Part shown: piece by piece, positions 34,330 through 43,448 of the stretch
How positions within the stretch are numbered: position 1 is the stretch's first letter
Layout: every line of letters starts with the position of its first letter
Assembly: GCF_014651855.1 (NCBI RefSeq)
Contig: NZ_BMXR01000002.1
Coordinates: 124,001-188,000, forward strand
Source: Saccharospirillum salsuginis
GTDB lineage: Bacteria; Pseudomonadota; Gammaproteobacteria; Pseudomonadales; Natronospirillaceae
DNA length: 64,000 bases
Direction: 5' to 3'
Notes under the pieces: model-generated
Told to the model about the DNA's origin: nothing
The model's database searches: none
The model's input: only the letters and a program-made list of their open reading frames with translations
Position numbers and translations under genes: made by a program

Positions 34330-34667
34330 GGAACGGCAGGCTCCCCTGGTTGGTCAGCGCACCGATTTGGTGCTTATTAGTCGTGAAACGGTGGCCGACA
34401 TCGGTCGGTGTTCAGCGGGGACAGAGCATAACGAGAACGGGGTAGACCGTCCAGAAGAATGGAATGGTGATGAAAGGGGGATAGCGAAAACTTCCCTGTC
34501 GTGCGAACACACCTCCCGGGGTTCCCTGTTGGTCCCTGCTACCTCTCGAACTCGGTCGAAAGGTCGTGCATTCCCTTTTTTCCCAAGGAGCCACTCTAGA
34601 CCGGTCGTACAGGAATGTCTAACCGTGGGTGTCGCATCTGTCCGCTCTGCGCTTTTCGGTTCTGGTG
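34330..34667. other. Intergenic region upstream of mrpA (no gene seen)
   Basis: This 338-base stretch lies between the 5' end of mrpA and the 3' end of the LysR gene. It holds only a small dyad CCGAC-ATC-GGTCGG near 34398. No known cation riboswitch was recognised by eye, and no convincing -35/-10 pair could be fixed. Confidence 0.5.
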
Positions 34668-35537
34668 TTACAACCGATCGTCCCCGGCGAAGGCTTCGGC
34701 CAGATGCTGCATGACGCGACGAATGCGCTCCACCTGGCGAAGATCAGGGTGTGTAAGTAGCCAGAGGTTCGAGGTCTTACCCGCCGGAAATGCCATCAAT
34801 CTCTCCAGTTCGGGGCGCTGCTGGTCGTCCGGCAGTAAGGCGAGTCCATGGCCGGTTTGCGCCAGCCAGGACATGGCGACCAGATCATCGCTGCGAGCCG
34901 TCACGTTGGCCTGCAAGTGCTTGTCGAGCCAGATGAAGGCGGGCAGATGTCGCATGCCGTGACTGGCGCCGATGAGGTGATGGTGGGACAAGTCGTCGAG
35001 ATGGGACGGGTAACCGTGCCGTTCCCGGTAGGCCGGGCTGCCATAGACACTCCAGCCGATTGTGCCCACCTGTCGACCGACCAGATGTTCGGGTGGCGCC
35101 TGGGTCACACGAACGGCGATGTCCGCCTGCCGCCGGTTCATGTTGACCTCAAGATTGCTGACCAGCAGTTCGACCTCGATCTCGGGACAGGCTCGGCGCA
35201 GGTCGGCCAGGTAGTCCGGTAGAAAACGATAGGCGAGATTGTTCGGCGCTGTGATGCAGACCTTGCCGCTTGGCCTGACGTCGCGGCCCGCGACACGACG
35301 TTCCAGATCGTTGAAGGCACCGTCGATGCGGTTGGCGATGTCTCTGAGTTCCTCACCCAGCGGCGTGGGCACATAACCGGTGGGCAGGCGTTCGAAGAGC
35401 CTCGCCCCCAGCGACGTTTCCAGGGCATTCAAGCGCCGGAACACGGTCGAGTGGTTTACTTCCAGCGTCCGTGCCGCGCCGGCCAGTGAACCGGCCTGTT
35501 CAATGGCAATAAACACCTTGAGCGCGTTCCAGTCCAT
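34668..35537 (-). CDS. LysR-family transcriptional regulator (divergent from GST)
   Basis: A 289-residue LysR-type regulator. N-terminal HTH 'GSLAGAARTLEVNHSTVFRRLNALETSLGARLFERLPTG' region (residues about 16-54) and substrate-binding domain beginning 'SGKVCITAPNNLAYRFLP'. It belongs to the subgroup in which the HTH reads NHSTVFRRL. It is divergent from a glutathione S-transferase gene across 118 bases containing a perfect dyad, so GST is the likely target. The inducer is unknown. Confidence 0.9.
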   Translation of the reverse strand: MDWNALKVFIAIEQAGSLAGAARTLEVNHSTVFRRLNALETSLGARLFERLPTGYVPTPLGEELRDIANRIDGAFNDLERRVAGRDVRPSGKVCITAPNNLAYRFLPDYLADLRRACPEIEVELLVSNLEVNMNRRQADIAVRVTQAPPEHLVGRQVGTIGWSVYGSPAYRERHGYPSHLDDLSHHHLIGASHGMRHLPAFIWLDKHLQANVTARSDDLVAMSWLAQTGHGLALLPDDQQRPELERLMAFPAGKTSNLWLLTHPDLRQVERIRRVMQHLAEAFAGDDRL

Positions 35538-35568
35538 ATCGGCTCCTCACCGGTTGCTTTGCAGACTT

Positions 35569-35583
35569 GCAAATAAGATTTGC
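35569..35583. promoter_or_regulatory. Operator-like dyad between LysR and GST genes
   Basis: GCAAATAAGATTTGC is a perfect inverted repeat (GCAAAT/ATTTGC, three-base spacer) in the middle of the divergent intergenic region, in an AT-rich patch. It fits a LysR-type recognition site; binding is inferred. Confidence 0.5.
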
Positions 35584-35655
35584 CAATATTGCGAATTCAA
35601 TACGATGTATGCAAGCGAGATACTGAACCTGAAGCCACAAGAGAGGACCATCAAG

Positions 35656-36333
35656 ATGATTGAACTGATCACCCATGTGCTGTGTCCCTATGTGCAGCGG
35701 TCGGTCATTGTATTGCAGGAAAAAGACATGCCTTACCGCCGTACGGACATCGACCTGGCCAATAAACCCGACTGGTTCCGGTCGATTTCTCCACTGGGCA
35801 AGGTACCGGTGCTGGTGACGGGCGAGCGGCGTTCCCTGTTCGAGTCGGCCGTGATCTGCGAATACCTGAACGAGATCACGCCCGGCTCATTGCATCCCGA
35901 AGACGCCCTCGAACGGGCCGAACATCGTGCCTGGATCGAGTTTGGGTCCGGCCTGTTGAACCGCATCGCACAGTTGTACAACGCCCCTACGCGGGAGGCG
36001 TTCGATGCGGTCCGTGAGACTTTGGCCGATCTGTTTCGTCAATTGGAGGATCGTTTGGAGGAAGGGCCCTTCTTTTCGGGAGAACCGTTTCGGATGATCG
36101 ACGCCGTGTATGGGCCGATCTTCCGCTACTTCGACGTCTTCGACTCGGTTGTGGATCTGGATGTCTTCCGGGAGGTACCCAGGGTTCAGGCCTGGCGCGC
36201 GAATCTGGAAGCGAGGGAAACGGTCCGGACAGCCGTATCGGCGGACTATCCGGAGCGATTGCTGGCCTTTGTTCGGAATCGCGGCAGCTACCTGTCCAGT
36301 CGTGTGGCGGAGGCGCTGGCCGATCCCGCTTGA
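35656..36333 (+). CDS. Glutathione S-transferase family protein
   Basis: A 225-residue GST. The start at 35656 ('MIELITHVLCPYVQR') is preceded by GAGAGGACC; the frame stays open upstream but without homology. The thioredoxin-like N-domain has 'CPYVQR' (active-site cysteine, as in omega/beta-like GSTs), the cis-proline in 'GKVPVLV' and 'FESAVICEYLNEI' for glutathione binding; the C-domain is all-helical. Probably a glutathione-dependent thiol transferase or detoxification enzyme. It ends one base before the convergent Rhs stop. Confidence 0.88.
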   Translation: MIELITHVLCPYVQRSVIVLQEKDMPYRRTDIDLANKPDWFRSISPLGKVPVLVTGERRSLFESAVICEYLNEITPGSLHPEDALERAEHRAWIEFGSGLLNRIAQLYNAPTREAFDAVRETLADLFRQLEDRLEEGPFFSGEPFRMIDAVYGPIFRYFDVFDSVVDLDVFREVPRVQAWRANLEARETVRTAVSADYPERLLAFVRNRGSYLSSRVAEALADPA

Positions 36334-36334
36334 A

Positions 36335-38248
36335 TCAGGAACCCGTCACTGGCGCGCCGTAACGCGGAGGCGGGTTCGAGGTTCGAAGACCGACCAGGCT
36401 CTCCGGGCCGATCAGGTTATCCAGCAAGTGTTCCTGAACGCCTGGGATGGCCCGGGATCCATGGCCCGGATCGGTCGGGGCCTGACGGTTCAAAATGACA
36501 TCGACAAACGGGGAGAGTTGGCCGTTGTAATGGCTTACCGGCCGGTCGTCCATCGCGCATCGTAACTCATCGCCACCGGGCAGAATTAACCTGGCTGGCC
36601 GTGCTTCCCGGTCGTACCGAAAGTGGGTTGCCTTGCCATTGGGATGGGTCTGAATGGCCAGTCGACCGTTGCCGTCATAATCGAACCGCCAGGTCCGGCT
36701 TGCTTCGTCCTTCAGTTGGCGCAGGTGACCCATCTCGTCGTGAACCAGGTCGTGTTGACGGCCGTCTTGAACCACCCGGGTGTGCATCCAGCCCCGGTCG
36801 TCGAATTCGAATGAGACTTCGGCCCGCATCGCAACCTGGCTGTTGAGTGGAAGGACCGGTTGCATCGCATCCGTCAGGGCGATGCATTCATAGCGACCGA
36901 GTACGCCCAGTTCTTCGTCCCAGATGTAACGATGCAGGAGGTTGTGACGATCGCGGTAACGAACCAGACGGTCGTGTCGGTAGGTCCAGTGTTCTTCGCG
37001 GCCGTCCGCGTGATAGACAGAGGTGGGACGTCCATCGAACCGGAACTGTAACGTGGTGCGTTGGCCGAGCGCATCGACGACGGCGTTCGGTCGGGGTCGG
37101 TCTTTCTGGTAGTGCAGCGACATCGTCTGGTCCGCGGTGTCGTTGAAGCGAATCAAACGGTTTTGCTCGTCGAAGTCGTACCGGCGGGCGCCATTTGGGC
37201 CGGTCTGCGCGCGCAGGCGGCCCTGGTCATCGTATTGCCAGTGCTCGATGTCCCCGTCGCAATGTCGGTGTAATATCAGTCGACCGTCGCGATCGAACAC
37301 CAGGCTATCGATCTGGCCGCGATCGTTGATGGCCTGACTGGTCCGACTGTCGGCGTCCCAACTGAAACTCAAGTCGAAGGCGCGGGTACAACGCGGTTCT
37401 TCCACTGAAGTGTCCCAATCGAACCGGCGCAGGGAGCCGTCGGTTGTCCGGTGCAGTCGGCAGAGGTGATTGCTGTAGCGGTACTGCGACAGGCGTCCGA
37501 AGCCATCGCGTACGGCGATCAGGTCTCCGTGACGGTCGAGGTGGTAATGGGCCAGGGTTCGCTCGGGCCAGCCGGCTTGTGCGCGGCCGGTCACTTTCAG
37601 CCAGCCACGTCGGCCGCCGACAAACCGGACCCGGGCTCCCCAGCTGCCAGTGGCGCCGGTCAGCAGACCGCCGTCCTTGTCGTCGTAATGCACTTGCCAG
37701 TGATGGGTCAGGTTGGTGGTCAGCAACTGGACCAAGCGCCAACGCATCGGATGCCAGGGGTCCGGCTCGAACCCATGAACGATTCCGTCGCGTTGCAGTG
37801 TCAGGTAGTCGCCATAACGGCTCAGGATGCACTGGTTCGCGCAATACATGCGCTGACCGATGGCCGGGCGGGGATAGGACACCACGGTGCCGTCGGTGTC
37901 CTGGTGATGCAATTGGCCGTTGTCGGCCGTGATGCACTGCTGCAGTGGATGGCTCCAGCCATGGCCCAGCTCACCGCGACGTTCGCGGTTTTTGCTCTTG
38001 TAGCGTCGCCGCCAAACAAGCGGCAGCGGTCCGCACAGCTCGAAGTCGATGTGTTCGCTGTGCATCTCGCCGGTGCGGCGATCGATGCCGTTCTGGAAGA
38101 TTCGGGAATGGATATCCCGCAGGGCACCGTCGGTTGCCATTTTGACAATGGTGTCGACCGCGCCATTCGCGGGGGTGTTCGAGATAGGGGAGGATCCATC
38201 CGCCTCCCCGGAGAGCCAATCATGGCTCCTGTCCGTCTGGGCACTCAT
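36335..38248 (-). CDS. Rhs/YD-repeat protein, orphan and C-terminally short
   Basis: A 637-residue Rhs-family protein. The N-terminal part includes the DUF6531-like start 'DFELCGPLPLVWRRRYKS' and 'GELGHGWSHP', followed by YD repeats such as 'YDDQGRLRAQTGPNGARRYD' and 'YDREARPARLILPGGDELR'. It lacks the usual end of the Rhs shell (the DPxGxxGG core boundary) and any recognisable toxin; it ends 'RTSNPPPRYGAPVTGS'. No signal peptide, PAAR domain, VgrG or immunity-like gene is adjacent. It may be a truncated relic or a small cocoon-forming protein. The GST gene abuts its 3' end. Confidence 0.8.
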   Translation of the reverse strand: MSAQTDRSHDWLSGEADGSSPISNTPANGAVDTIVKMATDGALRDIHSRIFQNGIDRRTGEMHSEHIDFELCGPLPLVWRRRYKSKNRERRGELGHGWSHPLQQCITADNGQLHHQDTDGTVVSYPRPAIGQRMYCANQCILSRYGDYLTLQRDGIVHGFEPDPWHPMRWRLVQLLTTNLTHHWQVHYDDKDGGLLTGATGSWGARVRFVGGRRGWLKVTGRAQAGWPERTLAHYHLDRHGDLIAVRDGFGRLSQYRYSNHLCRLHRTTDGSLRRFDWDTSVEEPRCTRAFDLSFSWDADSRTSQAINDRGQIDSLVFDRDGRLILHRHCDGDIEHWQYDDQGRLRAQTGPNGARRYDFDEQNRLIRFNDTADQTMSLHYQKDRPRPNAVVDALGQRTTLQFRFDGRPTSVYHADGREEHWTYRHDRLVRYRDRHNLLHRYIWDEELGVLGRYECIALTDAMQPVLPLNSQVAMRAEVSFEFDDRGWMHTRVVQDGRQHDLVHDEMGHLRQLKDEASRTWRFDYDGNGRLAIQTHPNGKATHFRYDREARPARLILPGGDELRCAMDDRPVSHYNGQLSPFVDVILNRQAPTDPGHGSRAIPGVQEHLLDNLIGPESLVGLRTSNPPPRYGAPVTGS

Positions 38249-38522
38249 AAGTCAGGGATCCCTTTGTCGTTTTTCCTTGTTAAGCTCGCACGCGCGAACT
38301 TAAACCGTTCAGATCGGCATTGACTCTAGCCCTCCGGACGGTGATGGCAAGCACCACTTACGAACGATTGACGAAAAAGTAAAGGACTGTGACCTTCTTC
38401 ACACTGGGAGTGCCGCAATCGGCGTGCTTTGGGTTCGGCGTGACTGTCCTCTACACTGTCGTCACATTCACAGGTTTCAATGAGCGCGCTAAATTCGCTC
38501 CTTGTTCACCGACAGGCCACAC

Positions 38523-39098
38523 ATGATCACATTGGACGATACCCTTTCCCAGGTTTGGGAGCATTTGCATGCCGGCGTGGACGACCGCAATCATCCGTTT
38601 CGAACGCCGGTTTTTTGCACTCAGGGTCAGCAAGGGCCGAATGCCCGGACGCTGGTGCTGCGCGCGGTGGATGCCGAGAACAATACGCTGATCTGCTACA
38701 GCGATACTCGCGCCGGTAAGTGGGCCGAGATCAATCAGCGTGCGCAAGCCGCCTGGGTGTTTTACGACCCGGACAACGGCTACCAATTGCGCGCCTATGG
38801 CCAGTCCAAGTGTCTGACCGAAGGAGCCCTGGTGGAGCGCCACTGGGCCGCCCAGGATGGTGTGGCGCGTAATAATTACCGCTCGTTCGGCGGCCCCGGT
38901 CGGCCGCTCGACGGCCCGACCGATGGCGTACCGGACAGCCAGCGCAATAAGGACGTCAATGCCGGGCGCGAACATTTCGGTCTGATCGTCACCCGTCTGA
39001 CCGAGCTCGACTGGCTGCACCTGGCGATCGATCGCCATCGCCGTGCCCGCTTCGTGCGCGAGGGTGGCGAATGGCAAGGACAGTGGATCGCGCCCTAA
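38523..39098 (+). CDS. Pyridoxamine 5'-phosphate oxidase-like FMN-binding protein
   Basis: A 191-residue split-barrel flavoprotein. The N-terminal part 'HPFRTPVFCTQGQQGPNARTLVLRAVD' and 'YSDTRAGKWAEINQRAQAAWVFYD' match the PNPOx-like domain that binds FMN. It is shorter than true PdxH and lacks its C-terminal dimerisation segment, so it probably is not the vitamin B6 enzyme. ATG at 38523 is preferred over upstream TTG. It ends next to, and is convergent with, the demethylase-like gene. Substrate unknown. Confidence 0.8.
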   Translation: MITLDDTLSQVWEHLHAGVDDRNHPFRTPVFCTQGQQGPNARTLVLRAVDAENNTLICYSDTRAGKWAEINQRAQAAWVFYDPDNGYQLRAYGQSKCLTEGALVERHWAAQDGVARNNYRSFGGPGRPLDGPTDGVPDSQRNKDVNAGREHFGLIVTRLTELDWLHLAIDRHRRARFVREGGEWQGQWIAP

Positions 39099-41135
39099 TT
39101 AAAGATCCTTGGTTAATCGCAACGCATCGTACACTGCCGCATGAATATTGCGGGACTCGACCGCATCTCCGGTTCTGAACAGCTGAAAACCGCCGTCCCC
39201 GTTGCGAACCACGCGTTGTGGGTTGCCGGCGATCAGATCGTCGTAGTCCACCTCGCCGCCGTTGGAGGAGTGCGGTTTCAAGTCGAAATAGACGTCCGCC
39301 ATGGGGGTGACACCGTAGTTGACGACGACTTGATCGACTCGGCGCTCGTGGTCCAGATCCAGATAATCGCTGGTGATGCCCGCCCGCAATGCACCCTCGA
39401 TGCGTTCGACATGATTCAATCGGTACGTGGGCGTAAAACGCACATTGGGTCGTTGCAGTGAACGCATGTAGGGCACCAGGGTCATGGCCATGACCTCGGC
39501 CGAAAAGGTCCGGTCCGGTGTCATGATTTCGAGTTCGGCCCCGGTTCGGGCGATCATCTCGGCGGCCTGCAAGGCGGGGTGGTCCCCGGCTTCGTCGAAC
39601 AGCAATACGCGTTGGCCGGGTTTGACGTGACCGGACAGAATGTCCCAGCAATTCACTACCAGGTTATTGCCGACGGCGGGTTGGTCTTCGATCGGATAGC
39701 CTCCGGTTGCCACGATCACCACATCCGGTTGTTCCGCCAGTACCTCATCGACCTCGGCCCAGACGTTGTAGCGGATGTCGACACCGAGCAAATCGCACTG
39801 GGCCAGTCGCCAGTCGATGATGGCGATCATGTCACGCCGCCGTTCGCTTTGTGCGGCCAGGCGCACCTGACCACCCGCCTCGCTGGTGGCTTCCAGCACC
39901 ACCACATCATGGCCGCGTTCGCCGGCCACCCGGGCCGCTTCCAGACCCGCCGGCCCCGCGCCGATGATCACCACCTTGCGACGTAGCTTGGCCTTGGAAA
40001 TCTCGTGCGGCATGGTGGTTTCCCGCCCAGTGGCGGCGTTGTGGATGCAATAGGCCGCACCGCCCTGGTAAATACGATCCAGGCAGTAGTTGGCGCCGAC
40101 GCAGGGGCGGATTTGTTCTTCACGCCCCTCGACAATCTTTTTCACGATGTGCGGGTCGGCCATGTGCGCCCGTGTCATGCCGATCATGTCGACCTTTCCG
40201 GATTCGATGGCGTACCGGGCGGTGCCGACATCCTGAATCTTGGCGCCGTGGAAGGTCGGGAAATCGATCCGGCGTTTGATCTCACCGGCGAAATCGAGAT
40301 GGGGCGCACTGGGCATGCCCTGAACGGGAATGACATCGGTAAGACCGGGGTCGGTATCGATATGGCCGCGCACCACGTTCAGGAAGTCGATCTGCCCGCT
40401 AGCTTTCAGGCGTCGGGATATTTCCAGCCCTTCATCGGCGGACAGGCCGCCGGGTAATTGTTCGTCCCCGGTGTAGCGAATGCCGACGATGAAGTCCGGT
40501 CCGACCCGTTTCCGGATGGCTGTCAGCACGTCGAAGGTGAACCTCAACCGGTTGTCGAGCGTGCCGCCATAGGGCGCGTCCAGTTCGTTGGTCAGCGGGG
40601 ACCAGAACTGATCCATCAAGTGGCCATACGCCTGCAGTTCGATGCCATCGAGCCCGGCCGCTTTCATGCGTTCGGCCGAATCGGCGTAATCGCGAATGAT
40701 TCGGTCGATGTCCCAGTCTTCCACTTGCTTGGGAAACGCCCGGTGGGAGACTTCGCGGTGGTGCGACGCCGAGACGGCCGGTAACCAGTCGCCCTTGTCC
40801 CAGCGGGTGCGACGACCGAGGTGGGTCAATTGAATCATCACAGCGGTGCCGTGCTCGTGGCAGGCATCGACCAGGTCACGCAGGTGGGGCACCACCTCAT
40901 CCTTGTAGGCCAGGATGTTGTTGAACACCGGCGGACTGTCTTTCGCTACAGCGGCGGATCCGGCGGTCATGGTCAGACCGATGCCGGCCTTGGCCCGTTC
41001 GACGTGGTAGGCCCGGTACAGTTCGGTCGGCATGCCGTCCACCGGGTAGGCGGGTTCGTGAGCGGTCATCATCAGGCGATTCTTGATCGTCAGATGCTTG
41101 AGTTGAAACGGTTGCAGCAGCGGGTCCTGGGCCAT
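39099..41135 (-). CDS. TMADH/DgcA-family demethylase-like flavoprotein (N-methylproline or dimethylglycine type)
   Basis: A 678-residue protein with an Old Yellow Enzyme-type FMN barrel (residues 1-350, 'LKHLTIKNRLMMTAHEP', 'IELQAYGHLMDQFWSPLTN'), an iron-sulfur segment and an NAD(P)/FAD-like domain ('VVIIGAGPAGLEAARVAGER'). Relatives include trimethylamine dehydrogenase, dimethylglycine demethylase DgcA and N-methylproline demethylases of betaine catabolism. In the cluster segment 'CVGANYCLDRIY' the second of the usual four cysteines is alanine. It is divergent from a TetR-type regulator. A methylated amine or amino acid as substrate is likely, but the exact one is not fixed. Confidence 0.82.
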   Translation of the reverse strand: MAQDPLLQPFQLKHLTIKNRLMMTAHEPAYPVDGMPTELYRAYHVERAKAGIGLTMTAGSAAVAKDSPPVFNNILAYKDEVVPHLRDLVDACHEHGTAVMIQLTHLGRRTRWDKGDWLPAVSASHHREVSHRAFPKQVEDWDIDRIIRDYADSAERMKAAGLDGIELQAYGHLMDQFWSPLTNELDAPYGGTLDNRLRFTFDVLTAIRKRVGPDFIVGIRYTGDEQLPGGLSADEGLEISRRLKASGQIDFLNVVRGHIDTDPGLTDVIPVQGMPSAPHLDFAGEIKRRIDFPTFHGAKIQDVGTARYAIESGKVDMIGMTRAHMADPHIVKKIVEGREEQIRPCVGANYCLDRIYQGGAAYCIHNAATGRETTMPHEISKAKLRRKVVIIGAGPAGLEAARVAGERGHDVVVLEATSEAGGQVRLAAQSERRRDMIAIIDWRLAQCDLLGVDIRYNVWAEVDEVLAEQPDVVIVATGGYPIEDQPAVGNNLVVNCWDILSGHVKPGQRVLLFDEAGDHPALQAAEMIARTGAELEIMTPDRTFSAEVMAMTLVPYMRSLQRPNVRFTPTYRLNHVERIEGALRAGITSDYLDLDHERRVDQVVVNYGVTPMADVYFDLKPHSSNGGEVDYDDLIAGNPQRVVRNGDGGFQLFRTGDAVESRNIHAAVYDALRLTKDL

Positions 41136-41160
41136 GGAAAGCCTCCGGTTGAATGCGGGC

Positions 41161-41211
41161 CAGACCTTTACGCTAAAGAGGTCTGTACATAGGTGTCAAG
41201 AAGTAAGACAC
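41161..41211. promoter_or_regulatory. Dyads between demethylase-like and TetR genes
   Basis: Two inverted repeats lie in the 142-base divergent region: CAGACC-TTTA-CGC-TAAA-GA-GGTCTG (41161-41185) and GTGTC-N9-GACAC (41193-41211). The second covers TTGACA on the minus strand (41194-41199), a good -35 for the demethylase gene. Likely TetR-type operators; inference. Confidence 0.5.
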
Positions 41212-41277
41212 TGATATACATAAAGCGGCAATACCCCGGTCCGTTTGCGACACGCGATATCCAATAAGAGTCAGGCT

Positions 41278-41937
41278 ATGAATTCGACCCCACACAAAGG
41301 CCGTGCCGAAGACTGGCTGGAAGCCGCCTACGACGCCTTCATTCAAGGCGGCGTGGAGGCGGTGAAAATCCAGCCGCTGGCCAAGGCGCTGAACACCTCG
41401 CGCACCAGCTTCTACTGGTTCTTCAAGGATCGCGAAGCTCTGTTGGACCAACTGGTTGAGCGCTGGAAGGAAAAAAACACTGCGGGATTGATTCGGCAGA
41501 CCGAGCGCTATGCCGACAGCATTGTCGAGGCGATGCTGAATGTTTTTGACTGCTGGCTGGACGAGCGACTGTTCGATTCCGAATTCGAATACGCCGTGCG
41601 CCACTGGGCGATGCAGAGCCCGGAAGTGGCACAGGCAGTGGCGACGGCGGATGAACAACGCCTGGAGGCTTTAACGCGGATGCTGATCCGCTTCGGCTAT
41701 TCGGAACACGAGGCCGGTGTTCGCGCGCGTACCACCTATCTGACTCAGATCGGCTACATTTCCATGCACACGCAGGAGTCCACCGAAGAACGCATCGGCC
41801 GGGTGGCCGAATACGTCGAGGTGTTTACCGGTCAGCCCTGCGAACGCTCGGATCTGGAACGGTTCGTGTCCCGTCATGCGCCCAATCTGACCGATTGGAT
41901 GGCGGCTTACGACGATCGGGGGGCGTTGCTCAGCTGA
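41278..41937 (+). CDS. TetR/AcrR-family transcriptional regulator
   Basis: A 219-residue regulator. The start at 41278 ('MNSTPHKGRAEDWLEAA') has GAGTCAGG upstream. The HTH is 'VEAVKIQPLAKALNTSRTSFYWFFKDREALLDQL', characteristic of TetR. The C-terminal ligand domain is unassigned. Divergence from the demethylase-like gene suggests that it regulates that gene. The 3' end overlaps the convergent hupE/ureJ gene by eight bases. Confidence 0.9.
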   Translation: MNSTPHKGRAEDWLEAAYDAFIQGGVEAVKIQPLAKALNTSRTSFYWFFKDREALLDQLVERWKEKNTAGLIRQTERYADSIVEAMLNVFDCWLDERLFDSEFEYAVRHWAMQSPEVAQAVATADEQRLEALTRMLIRFGYSEHEAGVRARTTYLTQIGYISMHTQESTEERIGRVAEYVEVFTGQPCERSDLERFVSRHAPNLTDWMAAYDDRGALLS

Positions 41938-42505
41938 GACCGAATACCAGACCACCGACGGCAAAAAGCACTCCCGCCCAGCGATGCACACTCGGTACGC
42001 GTCTCGCCACCTGAGCGGAAGCCAGCCCGCACACGTGCAGCGCAGCCGTCGCCAAGGCGAAACCGGCGGCATACCCCAGGGCGGAGGATGCGACTGGCAT
42101 TTCCGCGCCGTGGGCGACGCCGTGAAAAATCGCGAATCCGGCGCAGAGGGCAGCGGCGAGTCCGGTGTTTAGTTTACCGCTGATGGCCAGTGCCAAGCCG
42201 ATAACGATGGATGAAACCAGGATCATCGGTTCGACGCCCGGCAGGGCGATGCCTGCCATGCCCAAGGCTCCACCGACCAGCATGGCTGCGACAAAGGCCA
42301 GCGGCAATTGCCAGCGGGCGGAGCCACCCAGATGCGCGCCCCAGAAACCGACGGCGACCAGGGCGAGGATGTGATCCAGCCCGCCGATCGGGTGGGTCAG
42401 ACCGGCGGTGAAGCCGGATTCTGTGCCGTGGCCCGTGTGGGCCAGAGCGAGGGTGGGAAAGCCGGTCAGGATAAACAGGCCGATGTGTTTAGCGTTTCCA
42501 GTCAT
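41930..42505 (-). CDS. ureJ: HupE/UreJ family nickel-permease-like protein
   Basis: A 191-residue membrane protein with an N-terminal signal peptide ('LFILTGFPTLALAHTGH') and six helices. The HupE/UreJ signatures 'HPIGGLDHILALVAVGFWGA' and 'FHGVAHGAEMP' are intact; their histidines are thought to bind Ni2+ or Co2+. As the last gene of the urease run it probably supplies nickel for the enzyme. It is separated from ureG by a repeat cluster. Confidence 0.9.
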   Translation of the reverse strand: MTGNAKHIGLFILTGFPTLALAHTGHGTESGFTAGLTHPIGGLDHILALVAVGFWGAHLGGSARWQLPLAFVAAMLVGGALGMAGIALPGVEPMILVSSIVIGLALAISGKLNTGLAAALCAGFAIFHGVAHGAEMPVASSALGYAAGFALATAALHVCGLASAQVARRVPSVHRWAGVLFAVGGLVFGLS

Positions 42506-42556
42506 GTTATGTCTCCAATGTTAACCGTGTTTTCCGGGAACGACCGTTGGCGATTC

Positions 42557-42744
42557 GTAGGGTGGGCATCGCCCACCAACGTGTCGAAATGTGCCACTGA
42601 ATGCACCGATTGGCCCTCTTTTCGTTTCAATGGGATCTACCGTTGGCTGGGTATCCTCCCCTGGTGGGCAGTGCCCACCCTACTCCTCTGCCAAGGCCAA
42701 ACGGTTTCGTAGGTCGGATTAGTGTCGAAGACGCGTAATCCGAC
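42557..42744. repeat. Composite repeat (families IV and III) between ureG and ureJ
   Basis: Family IV: GTAGGGTGGGCATCGCCCAC at 42557 and its inverted partner GTGGGCAGTGCCCACCCTAC ending 42683, 127 bases overall. Family III: GTAGGTCGGATTAGTGTCGA to CCGAC at 42709-42744. The same order recurs at 46780-47011. No coding sequence. Confidence 0.8.
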
Positions 42745-42785
42745 GATGAATAAAGTGCCGGGAAGAAGGTGTTGGATTATGGGTA

Positions 42786-43433
42786 TCAAACCACGGCCTT
42801 GGCCGGCGGTATGTCTTTCGAATCCAACATGCCTTCGCGCACAATGAAGGCGATGACATCGTCCAACCCTTTTGCTGCTTTCAAATTGGTGAACACAAAC
42901 GGCCGGTCGCCGCGCATCTTTTTCGCATCCCGATCCATCACGTCCAGGTCGGCCCCGACCAGGGGCGCGAGATCGGTTTTGTTGATGATCAACAGATCCG
43001 ATTTGGTGATGCCGGGGCCGCCCTTGCGTGGAATCTTGTCGCCTGCGGAGACGTCGATGACGTAGATCGTCAGGTCCGACAGTTCCGGGCTGAAGGTCGC
43101 GCTCAGATTGTCGCCGCCGCTTTCGACGAAGACCGCGTCCAGCGAACCGTGTCGCGTCGTCAATTCATCGATGGCCGCCAGATTCATCGAGGCGTCCTCG
43201 CGGATTGCGGTGTGCGGGCAGCCGCCGGTTTCCACGCCGAGAATCCGGTCCGCGCTCAGCGCTTCGTGGTGGGTCAGGAACTCGGCATCCTCGCGGGTGT
43301 AGATGTCGTTGGTGACGACGGCGATGTCGTAGTGATCGCGCAACGCGGCACAGAGTGACCGCAACAGGGCGGTCTTGCCGGAGCCGACCGGGCCGCCGAC
43401 GCCGATGCGCAGGGTTTGCTTGGGGTGAGTCAT
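42786..43433 (-). CDS. ureG: Urease accessory GTPase UreG
   Basis: A 215-residue SIMIBI GTPase that carries nickel to apo-urease. P-loop '[15 protein letters not shown]', '[12 protein letters not shown]', the metal-binding '[14 protein letters not shown]' (Cys-Pro-His) and '[18 protein letters not shown]' are complete. Fifteen bases separate it from ureF. Confidence 0.96.
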   Translation of the reverse strand: MTHPKQTLRIGVGGPVGSGKTALLRSLCAALRDHYDIAVVTNDIYTREDAEFLTHHEALSADRILGVETGGCPHTAIREDASMNLAAIDELTTRHGSLDAVFVESGGDNLSATFSPELSDLTIYVIDVSAGDKIPRKGGPGITKSDLLIINKTDLAPLVGADLDVMDRDAKKMRGDRPFVFTNLKAAKGLDDVIAFIVREGMLDSKDIPPAKAVV

Positions 43434-43448
43434 GGTGGGTTCTCCCAG

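Noticed and set aside
31810-34380. Very long open frame (856 codons) antisense to mrpA
   Set aside because: The mrpA frame has clear family motifs throughout; the antisense frame is Gln/His/Gly-rich low-complexity sequence, as expected opposite a GC-rich gene.
34330-34667. Cation-sensing riboswitch upstream of mrpA
   Set aside because: Only a small dyad is visible; no match to a known riboswitch architecture could be supported by eye.
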